Numbered from the stretch's first letter, positions 20,148-29,409 are shown. The stretch is 64,000 nucleotides of DNA from Microbacterium laevaniformans (GCF_016907555.1 NZ_JAFBCE010000001.1:2790001-2854000), one strand, 5' to 3'. Numbers and translations are program-made. Notes: generated from the sequence alone by a model not told the origin.

Positions 20148-21037
20148 TGGACGCACTCCTCATTGTGGCTCCGGCGCTGATCCCGAGCCCGGGGATCAGC
20201 TTCGTTCAGGTCGGTCCGTTCCAGATCCGGTTCTACGCGCTGGCGATCCTGGCCGGGATCGTGCTGGCGGTGCTGATCACCGGCCGTCGGCTGCGGGCGG
20301 TCGGGCACCCGGCCGGGGTCGTGGTGGATGTGGCGATGTGGGCGGTGCCGTTCGGGATCCTCGGCGCCCGGATCTACCATGTGCTCACCCATCCCGGCGA
20401 CTACTTCTTCCCTGGCGTGGACCTGTGGCGGGTGCTCTACATCTGGGAAGGCGGGATCGCAATCTTCGGTGCGATCCTGGGCGGGCTGGTCGGGATTGTG
20501 ATCGGCACCCGTCGCGCCGGGATCCCGGTGCTGCTGTTCCTGGACGCGCTCGCGCCGGGGATGCTGGTCGCCCAGGCGGTGGGACGGCTGGGGAACTACT
20601 TCAACCAGGAGCTGTTCGGCCCGCCCACCACCTTACCGTGGGGGCTGCAGATCGACCCCTCAGCCCCCGCGATCCCGCCGGGGACCCCGGCGGGGACCCT
20701 GTTTCATCCGCTGTTCCTGTACGAGCTGCTGTGGAACCTGGCCGGTGCCGCCGTGATCGTGCTGCTCGAGCAGCACCGCCGCCGGCACGGCCGGATCACG
20801 CTGGGCGCCGGGCGGAGTCTGGGCGTGTACCTGCTGTGGTACGGGGCGGGGCGGGCGGTGCTGGAGTCCATCCGGCTGGATCCCACCGAGCTGCTCGCCG
20901 GCGGACTGAAAGCGAACGTGCTCACCGCCCTGGTGGCCGCCGTACTGGGGGTCGGGCTGCTCGCCCACGCCTCCTGGCGCGCCCGCCGCCGCGCACCCGT
21001 CCGGGGGAGGGGGGATGCGCGTGTCGATCCGCAGTGA
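20147..21037 (+). CDS. lgt: Prolipoprotein diacylglyceryl transferase
   Basis: A 296-residue integral membrane enzyme that adds diacylglycerol to lipobox cysteines. Family blocks are present: FYALAILAGIVLAVLITGRR, IWEGGIAIFGAILGG, the lgt signature GRLGNYFNQELFG, HPLFLYELLWNLAG and YGAGRAVLESIR. It overlaps the M23 gene by one base. An accessory lgt inside a copper island makes sense because DUF305, the BNR protein and the oxidase here are all lipoproteins. A housekeeping lgt presumably exists elsewhere. Confidence 0.93.
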   Translation: MDALLIVAPALIPSPGISFVQVGPFQIRFYALAILAGIVLAVLITGRRLRAVGHPAGVVVDVAMWAVPFGILGARIYHVLTHPGDYFFPGVDLWRVLYIWEGGIAIFGAILGGLVGIVIGTRRAGIPVLLFLDALAPGMLVAQAVGRLGNYFNQELFGPPTTLPWGLQIDPSAPAIPPGTPAGTLFHPLFLYELLWNLAGAAVIVLLEQHRRRHGRITLGAGRSLGVYLLWYGAGRAVLESIRLDPTELLAGGLKANVLTALVAAVLGVGLLAHASWRARRRAPVRGRGDARVDPQ

Positions 21038-21749
21038 GCAGGCCCCGCAGCTGCCCGCCGATCACGTCGACCGGCCGGTGGACGAGCCCACGAATCCGCG
21101 CCTGAGCGTGTCGGGGTGGGCGCGGTGGGCGTGGCGGCAGCTGACCAGCATGCGCACCGCCCTGGTGTTGTTGCTGCTGCTCGCGGTGGCCGCGATCCCC
21201 GGGTCGTTGATCCCGCAACGCTCCTCCGACCCGAACGGGGTGATCCAGTTCGACAAGACCAACCCGGGCTGGATGTGGGCGGTGGACCTGCTGCAGCTGC
21301 ACGACGTGTTCGGGTCGGTGTGGTTCTCCGCGATCTACCTGCTGTTGTTCGCGTCGCTGATCGGCTGCGTCATCCCCCGCATCCGCCACCACCTGACCGC
21401 GCTGCTCGCCCCGCCCCCGGCCACCCCCCGCAACCTGTCCCGCCTGCCCGCCCACACCCGCCGCGTCCTCCCCGACACGCCCCCCGGTGCGGTCTTGGAC
21501 GCGGCCGAGAAGGCGCTGCGTCGGCAGCGGTACCGCACCCGCCGGGTCCGCGGCGACGGCAGCACCCTCACCGGTCTGCCCGCCGGACAGGCCGGGGCGA
21601 TGATCGCCGACACCGACCTGCGCGCCGGGCTCACCCCCGCCGTCCTCATCGGGCAAGGCGTTTCCACTGTCACCCTATGGGGTGGGCTGGGTGGTCTCGC
21701 CCTCACCGGTGCGATCGCCCGGCGGCGACGCCCCCCTGCCGTGGCCTGA
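21015..21749 (+). CDS. Shortened ResB-like cytochrome c maturation protein
   Basis: A 244-residue protein starting within the end of lgt. It matches the first quarter of ResB: SMRTALVLLLLLAVAAIPGSLIPQR (TM1), WMWAVDLLQLHDVFGSVWFSAIYLLLFASLIGCVIPRI, then NLSRLPAHTRRVL. It then jumps to what looks like the ResB C-terminal membrane helix (VTLWGGLGGLALTGAIARRRRPP). Normal ResB is over 450 residues, so a large periplasmic part is missing, including most of the domain that works with CcsA. Either a deleted, dead gene or a minimal variant kept for copper or heme handling. Confidence 0.7.
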   Translation: MRVSIRSEQAPQLPADHVDRPVDEPTNPRLSVSGWARWAWRQLTSMRTALVLLLLLAVAAIPGSLIPQRSSDPNGVIQFDKTNPGWMWAVDLLQLHDVFGSVWFSAIYLLLFASLIGCVIPRIRHHLTALLAPPPATPRNLSRLPAHTRRVLPDTPPGAVLDAAEKALRRQRYRTRRVRGDGSTLTGLPAGQAGAMIADTDLRAGLTPAVLIGQGVSTVTLWGGLGGLALTGAIARRRRPPAVA

Positions 21750-21777
21750 CCAGGCATGCCCGCCAGACAACCCGGGG

Positions 21778-22648
21778 CTATCCGACGGGCGGGAGGACGA
21801 GGCGGCGGATCTCCGCAGCGATCAGGTCCGGTTCTGTGGCGGGGATGTAGTGGCCGGAGCGGGCAGCGACCACGTGCCGGCCCTGCCGGGACTGTGCGGC
21901 CCGATACCGCCCGGCGGCGGTCGCGGCATCCCGGACCCGTCGCGGCATCCCGTCCGCGAGACTGCCGGAGATGACGGTGACCGGGACATCGGGCAGCACC
22001 GGCGGGTCGCCGCGCCAGGCGTGCAGCTCGGTGAGGAACGTGCGCGCCTGCCGACCCTGGGTGACCACCACCGCGGGCCGGAACGCCTCCCGGTGAAGAT
22101 CCGCCCGCACATCCTCGGGCATCCCCTCCCCGAGGAACCGGAAGAACCGCTCCAGCAACCCCACCCGGGCCAGCACCCACTCCACGGCGATCACGATCTT
22201 CTCCCCGACCCGGAACGGCACACCGAACTGCTGGGTCGCTGCCTCGTCGGTCGGATCCACCAGCACCAGACCGGCCTCCCGGTCCGGGCGGCCGGTCTGC
22301 TGCCTGCCGCACGATCGGGCCGCCTGCACGAACCCGCTGCTCGGCTCGAGGCCGTCCAGCAGATCGTTCAGGTCGTCGGCCATCCGGTCCAGGGTGTGCC
22401 CTGCACTATCCGGGACGGACCGGCCCAGCCCTGCCCGGTCATACACCACGGCCCGCGTGAACGCGGCGACCCGGGTCTGCACCGACGCCCAGGTGGACCG
22501 GGTCGCCGCCGATCCCGCCTCGAACACCACCGTCGGCACCCCGGTGGCCCCCGGCGGGACCCGGCAGCACCATCGCATACAGGGCGCGCCCGTCACGGGT
22601 GCGCACCCACACCGGCTCCCCCTGGGTGTGCACACCAGACCCGGTCAC
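21778..22648 (-). pseudogene. Frameshifted alpha/beta-hydrolase gene
   Basis: Pieces of an alpha/beta hydrolase lie in two frames. VHTQGEPVWVRTRDGRALYAMVLPGP starts in one frame near 22640. The rest is in another: PTVVFEAGSAATRSTWASVQTRVAAFTRAVVYDRAGLGRS, then GLVLVDPTDEAA and RSGHYIPATEPDLIAAEI. Between DGLEPSSGFV and EAGLVLVDP the expected nucleophile elbow (GHSWGG-like) is missing, replaced by unrelated residues. A frameshift near 22560 and a rearrangement near 22310 therefore make it non-functional. Confidence 0.75.
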
Positions 22649-22658
22649 GACCCACCCC

Positions 22659-23276
22659 CTACCGGTCCGTGCCCTGGCGGGAGGCGCCGGTCGCGGCGCG
22701 GTGGGCTTTCTCCCGCAGGGCCAGCAGGGCGAGGGTGTCGTCCTTGATCTGAGTGCGGCCGAGGATCCCCCAGTGCGCGCTGAGATGGTCTTCTAGGTAA
22801 CGCAGCACCCGGGCGAACGGTATGGTGTGCCACGGCGCCCGCGAGCCGGGCGGGGAGGTGGGATTGCCGAACACGACCGTGCGGATCGTGTGCCCTTCCG
22901 GCGCCACCGTCCGTCCCGTCTCCAGCAGTTCGGCGACCAGCCGGGCGGCATCGGTCGGGGCGCAGCACCCGAACCGGGTGAACGCGGCTTCCAGCACCGC
23001 CGGGTCACGCATCGCCGGGTTGGGGTGCGGGCGGCCCTCCTTGACCTCGCCGACGATCATGTCCGCCCCGCCCCCGGCGCCCAGCGCCGGGTCCAGCGGT
23101 GCGTCGACGGTCCCGGACGCTCCCGGTGCCCGGTGCAGCCGCACGGCGAGGATGTCCAGGTCGGTGATGGTGCGCGGCCCGGCCAGCCCGGTGGCATCCA
23201 GCACCGGGTATTCGGCGACGGTGAAGTAGCCGTTGACCCGCAGGTAGGCCTGCACCAGCCCGATCGCCGTGTCCAC
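22659..23276 (-). CDS. Uncharacterised protein, possible PD-(D/E)XK nuclease fold
   Basis: A 205-residue protein, last intact gene of the csoR-copZ-copA operon. No family is recognised with certainty. TDLDILAVRLH followed by MIVGEVKEGRPHPNPAMRD has the D...(E)xK spacing of PD-(D/E)XK nucleases (Asp in a beta strand, then EVK), and the rest is alpha-helical. The ATG at 23276 lies about 30 bp after the YHS gene. Its function in copper resistance is unknown; the nuclease idea is a fold guess. Confidence 0.7.
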   Translation of the reverse strand: MDTAIGLVQAYLRVNGYFTVAEYPVLDATGLAGPRTITDLDILAVRLHRAPGASGTVDAPLDPALGAGGGADMIVGEVKEGRPHPNPAMRDPAVLEAAFTRFGCCAPTDAARLVAELLETGRTVAPEGHTIRTVVFGNPTSPPGSRAPWHTIPFARVLRYLEDHLSAHWGILGRTQIKDDTLALLALREKAHRAATGASRQGTDR

Positions 23277-23305
23277 CCTCTATCTCCGACCGGTTGTCTG
23301 GCCGG

Positions 23306-23584
23306 TCAGGCGGCGTTTGTGTAGCGGGCGGGGTCGGCGTCGAACAGCGGCCCGCACTCGGCGCAGCAGAACCAGTACCGGCTGCCCTGGTAGTCGCGGA
23401 ACAGGCCGCGCTGCTCGGCCCAGGCCGGGTCGACCTGGTTGCCGGGCATCACCGGACAGGTCACCAGGTTCGTCGCCCCCGCCGGCGGCTCGTGATGGTG
23501 ATGCTCGTGCGCACCATGCTCGTGTCCTCCATGGTCGTGCCCGTGCGTGTGGTCGTGCCCGGAGTGGTCGTGGTCGTGGGACAT
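23306..23584 (-). CDS. His-rich YHS-domain metal-binding protein
   Basis: A 92-residue protein. The N-terminus (MSHDHDHSGHDHTHGHDHG and on) is a His/Asp/Gly metal-binding tail; the rest is a YHS domain with TCPVMPGNQV and SRYWFCCAECGPLFDADPARY. YHS proteins with Cys-x-x-Cys and a His tail accompany CopA pumps and are thought to bind or deliver Cu. It follows copA by 25 bp in the same operon. Confidence 0.88.
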   Translation of the reverse strand: MSHDHDHSGHDHTHGHDHGGHEHGAHEHHHHEPPAGATNLVTCPVMPGNQVDPAWAEQRGLFRDYQGSRYWFCCAECGPLFDADPARYTNAA

Positions 23585-23609
23585 GGTGTGTCTCCTTCTC
23601 GAGCGATGG

Positions 23610-25898
23610 TTAGGCCTGGACGGGCGCGGGCTCTCGGGTGGCGGGGGCGCCGGCACGGGTCGGGGTGGGCAGGGGGCGGAAGCGGCGCAGGCGGAGGCTG
23701 TTGGTGACCACGAACACGCTGCTGAACGCCATTGCCGCGGCGGCGAGGATGGGGTTGAGCAGGGCGAGCATCGCGACCGGGATCGCGGCGACGTTGTACG
23801 CGAACGCCCAGAAAAGGTTCCCCTTGATCGTGCCCAGGGTGCGCCGGGCCAGCCGGATCGCGTCCGGGACCAGCATCAGGTCGCCGGAGACGATGGTCAG
23901 GTCCGCGGCGGTGATGGCCGCGTCGGTGCCGGTGCCCATCGCGATCCCGAGGTCGGCGGCGGCGAGGGCTGCGGCGTCGTTGACGCCGTCGCCGACCATC
24001 GCGACCACCCGGCCCGCGGCCTGCAGGTCGCGGATGGTGTCGAGCTTGCCCTGTGGGGTGACCCCGGCGCGGACGTCCTCGATCCCGGCCTGGTTGGCGA
24101 TCGCGCGGGCGGCGCCGGGGTTGTCGCCGGTGAGCAGGATCGGGGTCAACCCGAGCTCTCGGAGCCGGGTGACCGCCTCACGGCTGGTGGGTTTGATGGT
24201 GTCGGCGACGCTGATCGCCCCGCGCACCTGCCCGTCCCACGCCACCACCGTGACCGTCGCCCCCGCAGCCTCGTCCGCCGCGATGGTGTCGGCGAGCTCG
24301 GCGGGGATGGGGAGCGCCCATTGGGTGGTGATCCAGGAGGCGCGGCCGGCGGCGACCAGGCGGCCGTCGACGATGCCCTGCACGCCCTGCCCGGCCACCG
24401 CGGCGAACGATTCCACTGCCGCGAGCGGGCCGCTGGCCGCGTTGGTGATGGCGCGGCCGATGGGGTGTTCGGAGCCGTGCTCGAGCGCCCCGGCGACCTG
24501 CACCAGCTCCGTCTCGTCGGTCCCTGCGGCGGGGTGGGTGGCGGTCACGGTCATGGTGCCGGCGGTGATGGTGCCGGTCTTGTCCAGCACCACGGTGTCG
24601 ATGCGGCGGGTCTGCTCCAGCACCTGCGGTCCGCGGATGAGGATGCCCAGCTGCGCGCCTCGCCCGGTGCCGACCAGCAGCGCGGTCGGGGTCGCGAGCC
24701 CGAGCGCGCAGGGGCACGCGATGATCAGCGTCGTCACCGCGGCGGTGAACGCGACCTCCGGGGAGGCGCCGACCAGCAGCCACACCGTGAACGCGACGAT
24801 GGCGAGGGCGATGACGATGGGGACGAAGATCGCGGAGACCCGGTCGGCGAGGCGCTGCACCTGCGCCTTCCCGGTCTGCGCCTCCTCCACCAGCCTGGCC
24901 ATCCGGGCCAGCTCCGTGTCCGCGCCGACCCGGGTGAGCTCTACCAGCAGTCGGCCGCCGGTGTTCACGGTCGCTCCGACCACCTTCGAGCCGGGGGCGA
25001 CTTCGACGGGGACGGACTCGCCGGTCAGCATCGACTCGTCCACCGCGGAGACACCCTCGGTGACGACACCGTCGGCGGGGATCTTCTCCCCGGGCCGCAC
25101 CACCACGATGTCGCCGGGCACCAGCTGGGCGACGGGGACGCGCTGTTCGCTACCTGTGCGGAGGACGACGGCGTCTTTCGCGCCGAGCTCCAGCAGGGCG
25201 CGGAGGGCTTCCCCGGATTGCCGCTTGGCGCGGGTTTCCAGGTAGCGGCCGAGGAGGATGAACACCGTCACCAGGGCGGCGACCTCCAGATACACCTCGT
25301 GACCGCCGGACTGCGGGGTGCCGACGAAGGTGACGCTCATCCGCATCCCGGGCATGCCGGCGCCGCCGAAGAACAGGGCGTAGAGGGACCAGCCGAACGC
25401 GGCCAGCACGCCGAGGCTGATCAGGGTGTCCATCGTCGCGGCCCCGTGGCGGGCGTTGATCGCCGCGGCGCGGTGGAACGGCCACGCTCCCCACACCACC
25501 ACCGGGGCCGCCAGGGTCAGGGTCAGCCACTGCCAGTAGGTGAACTGCAGCACCGGGATCATCGACAACACCGCCACCGGCACCGCCAGGACCGTCGAGA
25601 CGATCAGCCGCTGCCGCAACGACACCAACTCCGCATCCCGCGGCACCGTGGCCTGTTCATCGGGGGCTTCGGTGGCCGGTGGGGCGGGGACGGAGGCTCC
25701 GTACCCGGCCTGCTCGACCGCCGCGATCAGCTCCTCCACCGGCACCGGGGACTCGGCGTGCACGCGGGCTTTCTCGGTGGCGAAGTTGACCGTCGCCGCC
25801 ACCCCGGGCAACTTGTTCAGCTTCCGTTCTACCCGGGTCGCGCACGACGCGCAGGTCATCCCGCTGATGTCCAGATCGACATCCGTGGTCGTGGTCAT
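23610..25898 (-). CDS. copA: Copper-exporting P1B-type ATPase CopA
   Basis: A 762-residue Cu(I) exporter. One N-terminal HMA domain has GMTCASC (Cys16/Cys19), followed by eight predicted membrane helices. Motifs: TGESVPVE in the actuator domain, [13 protein letters not shown] in the membrane site, [10 protein letters not shown] phosphorylation site, SEHPIG nucleotide-binding motif and [16 protein letters not shown]. The C-terminal helices contain the usual [23 protein letters not shown]. It overlaps the HMA chaperone gene by 4 bp (ATGA). Regulated with csoR (operator at 26602). Confidence 0.96.
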   Translation of the reverse strand: MTTTTDVDLDISGMTCASCATRVERKLNKLPGVAATVNFATEKARVHAESPVPVEELIAAVEQAGYGASVPAPPATEAPDEQATVPRDAELVSLRQRLIVSTVLAVPVAVLSMIPVLQFTYWQWLTLTLAAPVVVWGAWPFHRAAAINARHGAATMDTLISLGVLAAFGWSLYALFFGGAGMPGMRMSVTFVGTPQSGGHEVYLEVAALVTVFILLGRYLETRAKRQSGEALRALLELGAKDAVVLRTGSEQRVPVAQLVPGDIVVVRPGEKIPADGVVTEGVSAVDESMLTGESVPVEVAPGSKVVGATVNTGGRLLVELTRVGADTELARMARLVEEAQTGKAQVQRLADRVSAIFVPIVIALAIVAFTVWLLVGASPEVAFTAAVTTLIIACPCALGLATPTALLVGTGRGAQLGILIRGPQVLEQTRRIDTVVLDKTGTITAGTMTVTATHPAAGTDETELVQVAGALEHGSEHPIGRAITNAASGPLAAVESFAAVAGQGVQGIVDGRLVAAGRASWITTQWALPIPAELADTIAADEAAGATVTVVAWDGQVRGAISVADTIKPTSREAVTRLRELGLTPILLTGDNPGAARAIANQAGIEDVRAGVTPQGKLDTIRDLQAAGRVVAMVGDGVNDAAALAAADLGIAMGTGTDAAITAADLTIVSGDLMLVPDAIRLARRTLGTIKGNLFWAFAYNVAAIPVAMLALLNPILAAAAMAFSSVFVVTNSLRLRRFRPLPTPTRAGAPATREPAPVQA

Positions 25899-26245
25899 GA
25901 CGCTGAGGCGAGGCTGTAGCCGGCCTCCTCCACCGCCTCCCGCACCCGCGCCGCATCCACCGGCGTCGCGCTGGACACCGTCACCGTGGACACGCCACCG
26001 GCGCGCAGATCGACGGCGACGTCGGAGACGCCGTCGATCGCGGAGACCTCCTCGGTCACGCTGCGCACGCAGTGCGAGCAGGTCATCCCCTCCACCAGGA
26101 ACTGCGCCGACACAACGTCACCCGTCGCCGGGACTGCGGTGGCGTCGGCGGCTGCCGCGCCGTGTGAGGTGGGGCTGCAACACGCGCACCCCGCGCCGGT
26201 GCTCGTCGCCTGCAGTCCGAGGTCCTGGAATCCCTGTCCGGTCAT
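25895..26245 (-). CDS. CopZ-like HMA copper chaperone with Cys-rich N-terminus
   Basis: A 116-residue protein. Residues about 45-116 form an HMA domain with [13 protein letters not shown] (GMTCxxC). Unlike classic 68-residue CopZ it has an extra N-terminal 45 residues with CACC, a possible second Cu site or cluster. It sits between csoR and copA and overlaps copA (ATGA), so it should hand Cu(I) to the CopA N-terminal domain. Confidence 0.88.
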   Translation of the reverse strand: MTGQGFQDLGLQATSTGAGCACCSPTSHGAAAADATAVPATGDVVSAQFLVEGMTCSHCVRSVTEEVSAIDGVSDVAVDLRAGGVSTVTVSSATPVDAARVREAVEEAGYSLASAS

Positions 26246-26290
26246 GATGTGCTCCCTTCAAGAGCGTTGAACGATGTGAGTGGGGCGAGG

Positions 26291-26575
26291 TTAGGAGCGC
26301 ACGAGGCGCGCGATCGCGGCGTTCGCCTCGCGGAGCTTCTCCTCCGCGAGCGGGCCGCCTTCGGCGGTCGCCTGCGCGACGCAATGCGCGAGGTGGTCTT
26401 CCAGCAGCGACAGCGCGACGGACTCCAGCGCCTTCGTCGCCGCCGACACCTGGGTCAGCACGTCGATGCAGTACACGTCCTCGTCGATCATCCGCGCGAT
26501 CCCGCGCACCTGACCCTCCGCGCGGCTCAGCCGCGCCAGCAGCGCCGGCTTGTTGTCCACATACCCGTGTGCCAT
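26291..26575 (-). CDS. csoR: CsoR-family copper-sensing repressor
   Basis: A 94-residue all-helical DUF156 repressor. The Cu(I)-coordinating triad is present as Cys36, His61 and Cys65 (DVYCIDVL; LEDHLAHCV), the same spacing as Mycobacterium tuberculosis CsoR. It keeps the RLSRAEGQVRGI DNA-binding face. ATG at 26575 chosen to match family length; the frame is open much further upstream only as antisense to the ABC1 gene. First gene of the copZ-copA operon, likely autoregulated through the box at 26602. Confidence 0.95.
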   Translation of the reverse strand: MAHGYVDNKPALLARLSRAEGQVRGIARMIDEDVYCIDVLTQVSAATKALESVALSLLEDHLAHCVAQATAEGGPLAEEKLREANAAIARLVRS

Positions 26576-26601
26576 CTCGCACCTCCACCCACAATCTACC
26601 A

Positions 26602-26622
26602 TACCCTGTAGGGGTACAGGGT
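26602..26622. promoter_or_regulatory. CsoR operator between csoR and the divergent ATPase gene
   Basis: TACCCTGTAGGGGTA at 26602-26616 (TACCC-N5-GGGTA) lies inside the 8-bp inverted repeat ACCCTGTA / TACAGGGT (26603-26622). It is 27 bp from csoR and 14-20 bp from the divergent ATG, so it probably overlaps both promoters. Confidence 0.75.
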
Positions 26623-26635
26623 GTAGGGTGAGGTC

Positions 26636-27223
26636 ATGACCGGCATCCAGGAGCCGCGGCCCGCACAGACCACCCGTTGGCACGTCGTGACGGGCGGTCC
26701 CAGCTCGGGCAAGACCACCACGGTCAACCTGCTGCGGGGCCGCGGGTACACGACCACGATCGAGCACGCCCGCCACTACATCGACCTGCAACGGATCACC
26801 GGGCGCAGCACCGCGGAGGTGCGGGCACGGCAGAGCGAGTTCCAGCGCGCCGTCGTCGACATGCAGATCGAGCAGGAACGCTCCCTCGACCCGCAACAGA
26901 CCGTGTTCCTGGACCGTGCTCTGCCGGACTCGCTCGCCTACTACCGCTTCCTCGGCCTCGCCCCCGGCACCGCCCTGCTGGGCGCGCTGGCCGGCGCCCG
27001 GTACGCGACGGTGTTCCTGCTTGACCTGCTCCCGCTGGCGCCCGACTACGCGCGCACCGAGGACCCCGCCGCGCAGCGGCGCATCCACGACCTGCTCGGG
27101 CTGGTGTACCAGGAGCTGGGCTTTCCCGTCGTCACCGTCCCCGCACTCGCCCCCGACGCGCGCGTCGACTTCATCCTCGAACGAGCATCGGTCGGCACTC
27201 CAGCCGAGAGGGGCGTGAGCTGA
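26636..27223 (+). CDS. AAA_28-type ATPase/predicted kinase
   Basis: A 195-residue P-loop protein. The Walker A motif is VTGGPSSGKTTTVNLL and the Walker B-like segment is TVFLDRALPDSLAYYRF. The central RQSEFQRAVVDMQIEQER and end ELGFPVVTVPALAPDARVDFIL match small NadR/AAA_28 ATPases annotated as predicted kinases. Substrate unknown. It begins 14 bp after the CsoR box and overlaps the ABC1 kinase gene by one base, so both are probably copper-regulated. Confidence 0.85.
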   Translation: MTGIQEPRPAQTTRWHVVTGGPSSGKTTTVNLLRGRGYTTTIEHARHYIDLQRITGRSTAEVRARQSEFQRAVVDMQIEQERSLDPQQTVFLDRALPDSLAYYRFLGLAPGTALLGALAGARYATVFLLDLLPLAPDYARTEDPAAQRRIHDLLGLVYQELGFPVVTVPALAPDARVDFILERASVGTPAERGVS

Positions 27224-28878
27224 TGGGCGCGGGGAGTAGCCGGTACCGGCAGATCGGGGCCGTGCTGCGCCGGCACGGACTCGGCGTCCTGGCCGGCGTG
27301 CTGGGCCTGGGCGGCTTGGTGCCGTTCCACCGCGGCGCCCTCGGACACGCCCGGCAGGAGGACCCCTACACGAACCCCGAGCATGTGCGGGTCGCGTTTG
27401 AGGAGCTCGGGCCGACGTTCGTGAAACTGGGCCAGATCCTCTCCACCCGGCACGATCTGCTCCCCGCGGCATGGGTCGCCGAGTTCGCCAAACTGCAGGA
27501 CGACGTCGCCGCGGCACCGTGGGAGGGCATTCGGGACGTGCTCCGTGAAGAGCTCGGCGCCGACCCAGAGCACGTGTTCGCCCAGTTCGACCCGGTGCCG
27601 CTGGCGGCGGCGTCCATCGGGCAGGCGTACGCGGCAACTCTTCACGACGGCACCGAGGTCGTCGTGAAGGTGCGCCGGCCCGGCGTGGTCGCGCAGGTGC
27701 ATGAAGACCTGGACATTCTCCGCAACCTCGCCGACCGCGCCGACCGGCGTTGGGATGCCATCCGGCAGTACGACCTGCCCGGGCTGGTGGAGGAGTTCTC
27801 CCGCACGCTGCGTGCCGAGCTGGACTACCTGCAGGAGGCCCGCAACGCCGAACGGTTCGCGCAGGAGTTCGCCCACGCGGCGCGGGTGCGGATTCCCCGC
27901 GTGCACGGGGAGACCACGACCTCGCGCGTGCTGACCCTGGAGCGGATGAGCGGGGTGCGGATCGACGACCTGGAGGGCCTGGACGCCGCCGGCATCGACC
28001 GGGTCGCACTCGCGCGGCTGGGTGCCGACATCGTGCTCACGATGGTGTTCGACAACCGGTTCTTCCATGCCGACCCCCATCCCGGGAACATGTTCGTGCA
28101 GCCCGACGGCGCGCTCGCGCTGATCGACTTCGGGATGGTCGGGGAGCTCACCGAACAGACCACGGACGGCCTCGCCGGCATCGTGCTCGCCTTCACCCGC
28201 GACGACCCGGACACCCTCACCACCGCCCTGACAGAACTCTCCCGGACCGCCGACGTCGTCGACCGGGCAGGGCTGCGGCAGGCGATCACCGCGTTCACGG
28301 CCCGCTACCGGGGCCGTTCGCTGTCGGAGATCAGCCTCGCAATCATGCTCCAGCAGCTGCTCGGCATCCTGCAGCAGCACCAGCTGCACCTTCCGCAGGA
28401 GACGGCGCTGCTGTTCAAAGTGCTGATGATGGCCGAAGGGACCGCGGCGCGGCTGGATCCGGACTTCCAGATGCTCGACGCCCTGCAGCCCTACGCTGAG
28501 CAGCTCACCCGCGCCCAGCTGTCCCTGCCGGCTCTGGCCCGGCGATGGGCGCGCGCGGGAGCCGACACCGGGGCACTGCTCACCGAGCTGCCCGCCACCC
28601 TGAGCCGGCTCCGGCATCTCCTCGAAGACGGCGGGTTCGAGGTGCACCTACGCGCGACGGAGCTGGAACCTCTCGTCGGGCGCGCCGAACGCGTCGGCAA
28701 CCGTGTCGTCGCGGGAATGATCGCCGCCGCGCTGATCAGCGGGATCGGCACCCTCGTCGGCGGGAACACGAAATGGCGCTCCCGGGAAGGCGTCCTGATC
28801 GGCGCCGGGACCGGCACGATCGGCGCCCTCGGCAGCTATCTGCTGTGGACGCTGCGGCGCCGCCGACCCCGCCCCTGA
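27223..28878 (+). CDS. ABC1/UbiB-family atypical kinase
   Basis: A 551-residue AarF/UbiB-type protein. Visible motifs: KLGQILSTRHDLLP (KxGQ N-terminal motif), AAASIGQAYAA (Ala-rich loop), VVVKVRRPGV (ATP Lys), ELDYLQEARNAERF, HADPHPGNMF catalytic loop and LIDFGM. Two C-terminal membrane helices (VVAGMIAAALISGIGTLVGG and LIGAGTGTIGALGSYLLWTL) anchor it. The family supports lipid quinone biosynthesis or lipid homeostasis; its role in a metal island may be protection of the membrane quinone pool (inference). Confidence 0.93.
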   Translation: MGAGSSRYRQIGAVLRRHGLGVLAGVLGLGGLVPFHRGALGHARQEDPYTNPEHVRVAFEELGPTFVKLGQILSTRHDLLPAAWVAEFAKLQDDVAAAPWEGIRDVLREELGADPEHVFAQFDPVPLAAASIGQAYAATLHDGTEVVVKVRRPGVVAQVHEDLDILRNLADRADRRWDAIRQYDLPGLVEEFSRTLRAELDYLQEARNAERFAQEFAHAARVRIPRVHGETTTSRVLTLERMSGVRIDDLEGLDAAGIDRVALARLGADIVLTMVFDNRFFHADPHPGNMFVQPDGALALIDFGMVGELTEQTTDGLAGIVLAFTRDDPDTLTTALTELSRTADVVDRAGLRQAITAFTARYRGRSLSEISLAIMLQQLLGILQQHQLHLPQETALLFKVLMMAEGTAARLDPDFQMLDALQPYAEQLTRAQLSLPALARRWARAGADTGALLTELPATLSRLRHLLEDGGFEVHLRATELEPLVGRAERVGNRVVAGMIAAALISGIGTLVGGNTKWRSREGVLIGAGTGTIGALGSYLLWTLRRRRPRP

Positions 28879-28917
28879 CCCGCGCACGGCTCAAGAACAC
28901 CACGAAAGGAGACGAAG

Positions 28918-29409
28918 ATGGACAGGATCAGAGTCGGCGTCAACGGGTACGGAGTGATCGGCAAGAGGGTCGCCGACGCCGTCCACGCCCAACCCGACAT
29001 GCACCTGGTGGGCGTCGCGGACATCGTCACCGACTGGCGAATACAATCCGCCGTCCCGCGGCTGCCCGTATTCGCCGCCACCCCCGACGCGCACAGCGGC
29101 ATGGTGGACACCGGCATCCGCCCCGAGGGAACCCTCGACGATCTCCTCGCGCAGAGCGACGTGATCGTCGATACGACCCCCAAGCACGTCGCCGCCGGAA
29201 ACCTGCCCCGCTACCAGGCGGCGGGAGTAAAGGTGATCGTGCAGGGCGGGGAAGCGCACTCGACCACCGGGCACTCCTTCGTCGCCCAGGCCAACTACGC
29301 CACCGCGCTCGGCCGGGACCTGACCCGGGTGGTGTCCTGCAACACCACCAGCATCGTCCGCGTCCTCGGCGCGCTCGAAAACGCCGGGCTGCTGCTGCGC
29401 GCCCGCGGG
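28918..29409 (+). pseudogene. Truncated type II (archaeal-type) glyceraldehyde-3-phosphate dehydrogenase
   Basis: About 164 residues: the NAD-binding fold VGVNGYGVIGKRVADAV, the DVIVDTTPKHVAAGNLP block and VIVQGGEAHSTTGHSFVAQANY, then the catalytic-Cys segment VVSCNTTSIVRVL. Recognisable sequence ends at ENAGLLLRARG, about halfway through the roughly 340-residue enzyme. It then reads into unrelated DNA (VTGRAECRRVHYSSWD) that belongs to the next module. The gene is therefore cut at its 3' end. Good Shine-Dalgarno (AAAGGAGA) before ATG 28918. Confidence 0.88.

Noticed and set aside
26576..28009. Long minus-strand frame continuous with csoR
   Set aside because: It is antisense to the ABC1 kinase gene, with shadow composition; CsoR has its normal length from 26575.
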